From Dinochytrium kinnereticum (Eukaryota > Chytridiomycota > Chytridiomycetes > Chytridiales > Chytridiaceae), in NCBI GenBank assembly GCA_027604005.1, contig JADGJT010000412.1, positions 1 to 11,722 of the forward strand: a DNA stretch of 11,722 nt, written 5' to 3'. Under the pieces are notes generated by a model. The model was not told the origin of the DNA. It saw only the letters and a list, made by a program, of their open reading frames with translations, and did not search any database. Positions 5,620-11,722 of this stretch are shown here, piece after piece; position 1 is the stretch's first letter, and every line of letters begins with the position of its first letter. The translations under genes and the position numbers were made by a program.

Positions 5620-8600
5620 ATGCTTGCAGTCGTTTTTTTGGTTCTATGCTCGATGATGGTGTTGCCATGCAGTGCAGCAGTGACTAGAGATGCGTATATG
5701 GATGAAAACCAGGTTTGGACTGTTTGTCTTTTGAGAGAGCCTGCAATGCGGACTCTGGGTGCTGTAGGGTTCTGCTGGGAGGCTCACAAGTTCATTGTCA
5801 TTTCCCTTTGAATGAAAACCGCACGATCGCAGCCAAGCCATCAAGATCTTGTTCCATCAGCTCCACTTTCAAGTGTAGAAGACGTCAATGAGCTTCCAAC
5901 CCCTCCACGTAAGTGCCTCCACAACCTCACCAAACCGAAGCTCATCACCAAACTTACAAAACCAGCAACCCCTCTGCCTCCACCCGGTCAAGACCTCGTC
6001 GACCGTGCGCTTCAGATTCTTGGCGATATTCAAAAACCCCCACCATTCTCCGACTCCTACTCCACCACATCCTCAGCCGACGACATCATCGGTCGCGTCC
6101 TCACAGCTCTGGTAGAAAATGTCGTTGGACCACTTCTACCACCTGAGATTCTTTCTGAATTACCATTTGCGAGTGAGAAGGGTAAGCTTAATGCGAGGAG
6201 TTTTGAGAACCAAGTGGATGATACTTGGAGATTTGATCACGTTGATTTGGAGGAGGTTGAGAGTATTATGGAAGTTGGGAAGGGAGAGTCCGTAACGATG
6301 AGGATTGCAAAGGCTGCGAGATTATTGAAGATTGCGGGGTATGATTTGGGACATGCAGGAGCTGTCATGACGCTTGCTGAGATGAATCTTGTGAGTTGAT
6401 GAACTTGTTTCCTTTCTTTCATGATGTCTCTTTTTTATCTTTTTTTTGTTCTTTTATGCTGGGCATTCGTTCAGTATTATGTATCTAATGATGTCTTGCA
6501 GTTCCGCAAATATGGTCAAGCACGGAACACTACCACTGCTTTCCAACACTTCCGTCACCTCGCTCATCAGCATGCAGACCCCGTCGCACAGCGGTATATG
6601 GGGTTAATGTACGCGTCCGGGATAGGTGTCAAGAGAGACTATGCAAAGGTACCCATTATTTTCTCACACTCTTCCGATCCTTTTTTCCTTGCGTAGGAAC
6701 AATACTGACACATCAATAGGCCTTAGTCTATCTCAACTTTGCAGCTATGGCCCATGACCTATCGGCAGAACAAACCCTAGGATATTGGTACCTTAGTGGA
6801 ATCGGTGTCGCGAAATCCTGCGACGATTCCGTCTTCTTCTATCGCTCCGTAGCTGACCAGAGTAAGCAATCTCACTTTTTTGACTCACTTTGACTTCAAA
6901 TTTTGGCGATTATACCTGATCATTTATTATTATCACAAAAAAAGCCATCAACCGCTTTAAAGCGGGCCCACCTGGAGGTCTTAGAGTCCCACCAATGAAG
7001 CGGCGGCTCGCGGATGAAGATGGTGGGATTTATGGCCCTGGAGCTAGTGGACCGGGGCACCCTCATTCTTCAAAGAGCGCTATGTCGCCAGAAACTATGA
7101 AAGAGATTTTCGAAGTTCAAGCCGAAGAGGGAGACACCCACACCCAGGTTTAAACCCCTCTTTTCTCCTTTTCTTTTTCTTTTTCCTTCCTAGCTCTTAC
7201 TCTCAAAAAATTAAAAAAAGGTTCACCTCGGCCGAGCCTATTACGAAGGCTTTTCCCATATCCGATCCTTCCCCGTCACCCCAGACTACCGTAAAGCCCT
7301 AAAATACTTCAAACTGGCCGCCAAATCCTATCTTGGCCCCAAACCCAGCGTTGGAACCGAGATTACTCACGCTTTAAAAACACGGATGGCCCATGCAGGC
7401 ATTGCGTCGGGGTATTTGGGGATGATGCATTGGAGAGGGGACGGAGTAAAGCAGGATAATATGACTGCGAGAAAGTTTTTTGAGAGAGGCGAGGAGCTAG
7501 AAAACGGGATGTCTTTGGCTGCCTTAGGCGTCATGCATTTGGAGGGGGTCGCTGGGTTCAAAAAGGTGTGTTGGCAAGGCCTTAGTCATATGGCTTTTAT
7601 TTCATTTTTTTTCTAATTTTGCTGGTTCTTGTAGGATCCTAAAAAGGCTCTGGAGTATTTTACCGAAGCGGCTCAACGCGAGAATGCTGAAGCCCAAGTA
7701 CAGCTGGGCGAAATGAATCTACGTAAGACTTTTCTCTCGCTCGTGATATCCTAATTAACACTGTCTTTTTTGAATAGGGAGCTCTAAACCAGACGCCTTC
7801 ACTAACGCCTTTAAGTTCTACACCGCCGCCTCCTCTAGCCACCTCATGGCCGTCTATCGTCTCGGCGAAATGTATTCCCGAGGTCTTGGCACCCCCTCGA
7901 ATTGCCTCATGGGAGTCGGATACCTTAAATCCGTTACGGAAAAAGGCGACTGGCACGATGATTCAATCCGACTGGCGGAACAGTCCTACTACCAGGGTGA
8001 CTACGAATCCGCCTTGGTGTATTACTTGGTTGCTGCTGAACGCGGAGCGGAGATTGCCCAGAGTAATGCGGCTTGGATGTTGGATCGAGGATTGGTGGGA
8101 GCTAAGGGGTTGGAGAGAGTGTTTGGGAGGAGGGAAGTTGATCCTTATGATGTTGGGATTGTGCTTTGGAATCGGGCTGCCAATCAGGGAAACGTTGATG
8201 GGAGGGTTAAAGTCGGTGATTACTATTTTAATGGGTGGGGTGTGAACGCTGTTGGAAAGAGACGAAACGTTACTATTGGTGGGGAAAGCAAGCAAGTATT
8301 GGTGGATGGTAGTGGGGAGGCTAAACAGATTGCTGATTTACCTGCCGGGGATGTTAAGGATGAGCAGACGAAAGAGAACGAGATGGATGAGGAAAAGAAT
8401 GCATTTGATCTTGGCGGTGTTGTGAGGAATATCACGAGATGGGTTATGCCTGTTTTGCCGGGTGCTAGACCGGGTAAACCAGATTATAAGATGGCTGCGC
8501 TTTATTACCAGGTTGCTTCGGACGAGTTTAGCGCGTTAGCGCAATGGAATCTAGGGTTTATGCATGAGAATGGGTTAGGGGTTGAGAAGGTAAGGATCTT

Positions 8601-9473
8601 GCAGTTGCGGTTCCTTTTTTTCTAGATACTCTTGGTCTTTTCATTTCTCCTGCCTCGCTTGAGTTCATGTGATGAAAGATGCCAAGTGTATTTGCGTGGC
8701 TATCCATCAGTTCATCAGCTTTTCTTTCTATTTCTCTTCGACTCACCCGATCCCTTACATTCTCACTTTATAAGGACTACCCCCTCGCAAAACGCATGTA
8801 CGACATGTCCCTTGCAACAAATCCCGATGCTTACCTTCCTGTCAACCTCGCCCTCTTCCTTCTGTTCCTAAAATCCTCCATCGCAATCTTCTCCACCCTC
8901 GCAACCGACCTCATCACTGGCCGACTTCACCTCCGAATTTTCACTACCATCACATCAACCTTACTGACCTTGCTCGAAGCTGAATTTGGGCCGCTCCTAG
9001 GCGATGATGCTATCCATCAGGATATTTTGCCAGCTCTGATGGATGAAGAGGAGGAGGGTGTTGGTCTGGGTGTTGGTCCGGGAGGTTATGGAAGGATGGT
9101 CGGGAGGCTTGTGAGAGCCGCAGAGGGGGTTTGGTTCGAGCTGGTGCTTGTGTCGGGATTGGCGGCTATTGCGTCCGTGCTGTTTTTGTGGAGGCAGTTG
9201 ATTTCGGCTGCGGAGGAGGCGCAGAGACGGGCTGCGAGGGTTGAAGGGGTTGGCGCGGGGCCGGTGGGTGTTCCTGCTCCTGTTCCCGCTGTTACTCCAG
9301 TTCCACCTGCTGGCCCGGTTGCTGTGCCAGCTGCTGCGCCAGCTGCTGCGCCCGCTTCGGTCCCTGAGACGTCGTCAATACCTTTGGCTGACTCGGGGAC
9401 GGGGCAGACGGGTAATGATGAAGGATTAAGGGTGAGGAATAATGCTGGGGCTGAGGATGATGCGAGGCATTGA
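5620..9473 (+). CDS. HRD3: HRD3/SEL1L homologue: Sel1-repeat ER membrane adaptor of the Hrd1 ubiquitin ligase (ERAD)
   Basis: Nine exons: 5620-5712, 5833-6390, 6502-6648, 6720-6861, 6945-7147, 7221-7565, 7635-7722, 7778-8589, 8775-9473 (1028 residues; human SEL1L is about 794). All junctions keep phase, and intron 3 has a TACTGAC branch point. Residues 1-20 form a signal peptide (MLAVVFLVLCSMMVLPCSAA). Sel1 repeats run from about 218 to 810, e.g. RYMGLMYASGIGVKRD and YLGMMHWRGDGVKQD. SEL1L-diagnostic stretches are RRLADEDGG, SYYQGDYESALVYYLVAAE, AQSNAAWMLD, VLWNRAANQGN, KVGDYYFNGWG and LAKRMYDMS. A transmembrane segment lies at about 917-935, followed by a short cytosolic tail rich in Ala/Pro. 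Several N-X-T sequons (NTT, NMT, NVT, NIT) suit an ER-luminal domain. HRD3 recruits misfolded glycoproteins to, and stabilises, the Hrd1 E3 ligase. Odd points are an extra block of about 77 residues inside a repeat (682-758), a possible 57-nt in-frame intron at 5909-5965, and a weak start context (T at -3). Confidence 0.93.
5909..5965 (+). other. Possible additional in-frame intron or optional exon segment in HRD3
   Basis: This segment begins with a consensus GTAAGT donor, ends in ACCAG, is 57 nt long (a multiple of three) and contains no stop. Spliced out, the protein would read PTPPP then TPLPPPGQ across the join; kept, it adds 19 basic residues including an N-L-T sequon. It is A/C-rich rather than T-rich like most neighbouring introns, so either state is credible. 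Confidence 0.45.
9315..9354 (+). repeat. Short coding repeat, Ala/Pro-rich tail of HRD3
   Basis: A 12-mer of the form CCAGCTGCTGCG is repeated in tandem and followed by a degenerate copy. It encodes the alternating Ala/Pro stretch VPAAAPAAAPAS near residue 980 in the predicted cytosolic tail. Repeats like this vary in copy number by slippage. Confidence 0.55.
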
Positions 9474-10432
9474 AAACCAAGTGTTTCCCACTTTCTGCTT
9501 CCCTGGTAGTTTATTCTCGCAGGACTACCATCCTTTTTTTTTTGTATTGTTTCTACTAAATGGGGCCTTATACCTCCCCTCTATTTTAGAATCATGTTAA
9601 AAATGTATAAACTGGTATTCACACATAGCATCCTCATTCATTTCTATGCTTCAGTGTGCTGCCCGCGATGAGATTAAGCCGCGATCCTCCCATTGAAAAA
9701 GTATGTAAATCCCGCCACGCAACCCAACCTCCTGGATATTTTTCAAACAAAGGGCGCAGAAGACAAAGCCATGCTCTATAGGCGATGCTGATCACCAACC
9801 TTTCCTATCCCTTTCCCGCGTCCAGAGTGTCATGGTTTCAATCATGCGTTGTAGTTCAAAACGAGATTTGGTTTCTTTTTTAGTTGAACGGGGTGCCCTT
9901 TTTTGAGAATTGCGGTGAGGGAGCGAGTGCGAGAAGTAGGATTACCTGAAATCGGCTCTGCTATCTGTCTTCTTTCTTGTTGTTGTTGTATACGCTGGTC
10001 GACTTATCATCAACAATTGAGCCAAGTTGGTCTTTCATTGACGACTACGCTCCTCCATCTGAAGACTAGAAGACGATTTGGGAATTTGCGTTTGGAGCGA
10101 ACGACATCTGATGAGTAAAGTTGGAGCTGAGGCGGCAAAAGATGGGGAGGTGCAGGATTTGGTAAGAAAGGAGTTATTTTTCCTTTGGATGGAGGGACGA
10201 GCCGGAGGTGGGGTTTCGATTAGACAACCCCTTAAAGAAGAGCTTTCGCTTCCTCGCTCTTCGTTCACAACGGGGTTCGCTTTTGGATTGGGAGTGGAAG
10301 AATTTGCACAAAGGCAAAGGGGAAGGGGGCTACTGATTAAAATGGGGGTTGAGAGGGGGCGGCGCACAGACAAAAAAAAGCCCCCACGGTTTTGACTCTC
10401 TGTCTATCTCTTCCCTCCACCCACATAAAAAG
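9474..10432. other. HRD3 3' flank and leader/first-intron region of the Ras gene
   Basis: No complete gene is seen in these 959 bases. The first 100 or so must hold the HRD3 3' UTR and poly(A) site (T-rich, then AT-rich around 9580-9615). The right end, from about 10386, looks like the 3' end of an intron: TTTTGAC branch-like sequence, a pyrimidine-rich tract, then AAAAAG at the acceptor (10432). Two candidate first exons of the Ras gene lie inside: 9594-9614 and 10111-10161. A 95-codon open frame (10111-10395) looks like chance or leader sequence. Confidence 0.5.
9594..9614 (+). other. Candidate tiny first exon of the Ras gene (MLKMYKL)
   Basis: ATG at 9594 gives M-L-K-M-Y-K-L followed directly by a GT (GTATTC). 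Joined in phase to the exon at 10433 it yields [14 protein letters not shown], the almost invariant Ras N-terminus (MTEYKLVVVG). This would need an intron of 818 nt (9615-10432), far longer than any other in the window, and leaves only about 120 bp between the HRD3 stop and this start. The competing exon is 10111-10161. Confidence 0.4.
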
Positions 10433-11327
10433 GTGGTCGTCGGTTCTGGTGGCGTTGGAAAGTCGTGTTTGACGGTCAGGTTTTTGAAGGATGAGTTTAC
10501 GAATGATTACGATCCTACAATAGGTAAAGTTTTTTATTCTTGTCGTGTAGTGGGTGAGTGAGATGTAGAATTGCTGACATTTTCCTGGACGGTCATTTGT
10601 AGAGGAAAACTACCGAAAGATTATTACTGTTGACGGGCAGGGGTGTACGGTGAATCTGATTGATACAGCAGGACAGGTAACCATCAATCCTTATATATTT
10701 TGCAAACATTAATGAAATATGTTAGCATGAATACACGATGTTAAGAGACCAACACTTAGCAGCCGGTGGTGGATTCCTTCTTGTATTCGCGCTAAATGAT
10801 CGCGCAACATTTGAGGAGGTGAAACAACTTCGTGATAAGATTATCAAGTTGAAGGACACGAAGAAGGTGCCGATTGTGATTTGCGGGAATAAATGCGTGA
10901 GTTGTTTATTTATTGTTGCTTCGTGGTATGAATGAGGTCTTAACAGAACCCAATGCGGTTGCTCTAGGATCTACCCCCTAATCAAATCGAAGTAACGGAA
11001 GACATGGTTCAAGAGTATGCGACACCTCTAAAGATTCCTTATTTTCAGACATCAGCAAAGGTTAGAACCTACTCAAACATTTATCCAACGATGTGTTTTA
11101 CTAAACTATTACTACGCTTTTATAATGATCAATAGGATAGCATTAACGTGACAGAAAGCTTTCATGATCTTGTGAGGGAAGGGAGAAAGATGCAAAAGTC
11201 TGGAAAGGATGGGACCAAGTCTGCGAGTGGGAGCAAGGATAACTTAAAAGGAGGAAAGGATTCGAGTGGTGGTGGTGGTGGAGCCGCAGCGAAGAAGGAG
11301 GGTGGTGGGTGCTGTGTTATATTGTGA
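10433..11327 (+). CDS. ras: Ras-family small GTPase (5' exon not resolved)
   Basis: Secure exons are 10433-10523, 10603-10676, 10726-10896, 10968-11060 and 11136-11327 (206 residues), entered in phase 0 from an unresolved first exon. All nucleotide-binding motifs are present: GSGGVGKS (P-loop), YDPTIEENYRK (effector loop, switch I), DTAGQ (switch II, catalytic Gln kept), NKCD (split by an intron) and TSAK. The effector loop matches Ras (YDPTIEDSY), so coupling to Ras-type effectors such as adenylyl cyclase or kinases is plausible. The C-terminal variable region is Lys/Ser/Gly-rich with a Gly run, ending in CCVIL: a CaaX box CVIL whose final Leu favours geranylgeranylation, preceded by a Cys that could be palmitoylated. 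Oddities: His replaces the usual Glu after the catalytic Gln (DTAGQHEY), and [13 protein letters not shown] replaces QYMRTGEGFL. Introns are 49-79 nt. Confidence 0.92.
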
Positions 11328-11722
11328 TTGAGTGGCGAGAGTGAATGGGATAGGCTGTAATCGGGATGGAGGAAGCCGGTAGCATGCGATCCAAGCGGGT
11401 TATATCTACTTTCACCCTTTATCCCTTTGGTATGCATTTACTGAGAGGGGTTTCAAATAATGTGATGGAGAGAAAGAGGGTTTTGTGGACTTTTTATGTT
11501 TTTTAAGCTCCCACCATTGGATTTTTAAATACCACTAAAGTTGAAACTCCGGTCTGTCTGTGCCACCCCGTAATGATTTCAAAGCGATTCAGATGAAGGT
11601 ATCGCTTGACTGTTTGATTTCATTCACTCGGCAACAGCTTCAGCAGCGGATGCTGGCAGCTTGGTGTGTTGAGTAGGCCCAGTGCAGTGCTGCAGTCTTT
11701 GAGGTGAGCACTGGCAGGGAGC
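11328..11722. other. Right flank: 3' UTR of the Ras gene and unassigned sequence
   Basis: No gene is seen in the last 395 bases. AT-rich stretches after the Ras stop (about 11440-11530) could contain its poly(A) site. The last 80 bases are rich in CAG/CTG triplets (GCTTCAGCAGCGGATGCTGG) but form no repeat array and no convincing open frame. Confidence 0.5.

Noticed and set aside
7660..7956. 98-codon minus frame inside HRD3
   Set aside because: It overlaps HRD3 exons 7 and 8 and crosses a supported intron; no family match.
10111..10395. 95-codon ATG-initiated plus frame just before the Ras P-loop exon
   Set aside because: It matches no family and ends at a stop before the exon. Only its first 51 nt are useful, as a possible alternative first exon.
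11640..11722. CAG/CTG-rich end of the window as a triplet repeat or element end
   Set aside because: The triplets are interrupted and do not form an array; no terminal inverted repeat or target duplication is visible.

Overview
The window is a gene-dense stretch of nuclear DNA from a fungus. The genes carry many short introns (about 45 to 185 nt) with GTAAGT/GTGAGT-like donors, and several introns have TACTAAC- or CTGAC-type branch points close to the acceptor. One gene encodes a protein with a fungal-style Ser/Thr/Pro/Ala-rich, GPI-like tail, and intergenic spaces are compact. A FAXDC2-type sterol oxidase, an HRD3/SEL1L protein and a Ras with this intron density would suit an early-diverging (chytrid-like) fungus, but that placement is inference.

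Layout. 1-722: no convincing gene; a GC-richer block (about 1-180) with a 7-bp hairpin grades into AT-rich DNA. 723-1775 (minus): three-exon gene for a cysteine-containing, probably surface-anchored protein of unknown function. 1776-2279: divergent promoter region with a TATA-like box and a tandem 10-mer. 2280-3403 (plus): four-exon metallo-beta-lactamase-fold hydrolase of the YcbL/GloC (glyoxalase II-like) type with an acidic tail. 3404-3503: very short convergent 3' spacer. 3504-4774 (minus): four-exon fatty-acid-hydroxylase-superfamily enzyme, best matched to FAXDC2, ending in a KXKXX ER-retrieval signal. 4775-5619: divergent promoter region with a tandem 11-mer, a GCGCATGCGC palindrome and an upstream ORF. 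5620-9473 (plus): nine-exon HRD3/SEL1L homologue. 9474-10432: 3' flank of HRD3 plus the leader and/or long first intron of the next gene. 10433-11327 (plus): body of a Ras-family GTPase ending in CVIL; its first exon is uncertain. 11328-11722: no gene seen.

Two adjacent, divergently transcribed genes act at the ER: the sterol oxidase (membrane enzyme with dilysine retrieval signal) and HRD3 (luminal adaptor of the Hrd1 ubiquitin ligase, a machine that in yeast and mammals degrades sterol-pathway enzymes). They share one 845-bp intergenic region, so co-regulation is possible but not shown. The other genes look functionally unrelated. Exon joins were made by hand from splice signals, reading phase and family similarity; no transcript data or database search was available. 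I found no mobile element, CRISPR array, rRNA or tRNA, and no clear novel multi-gene system. The most interesting items are lineage-specific variations on known proteins.
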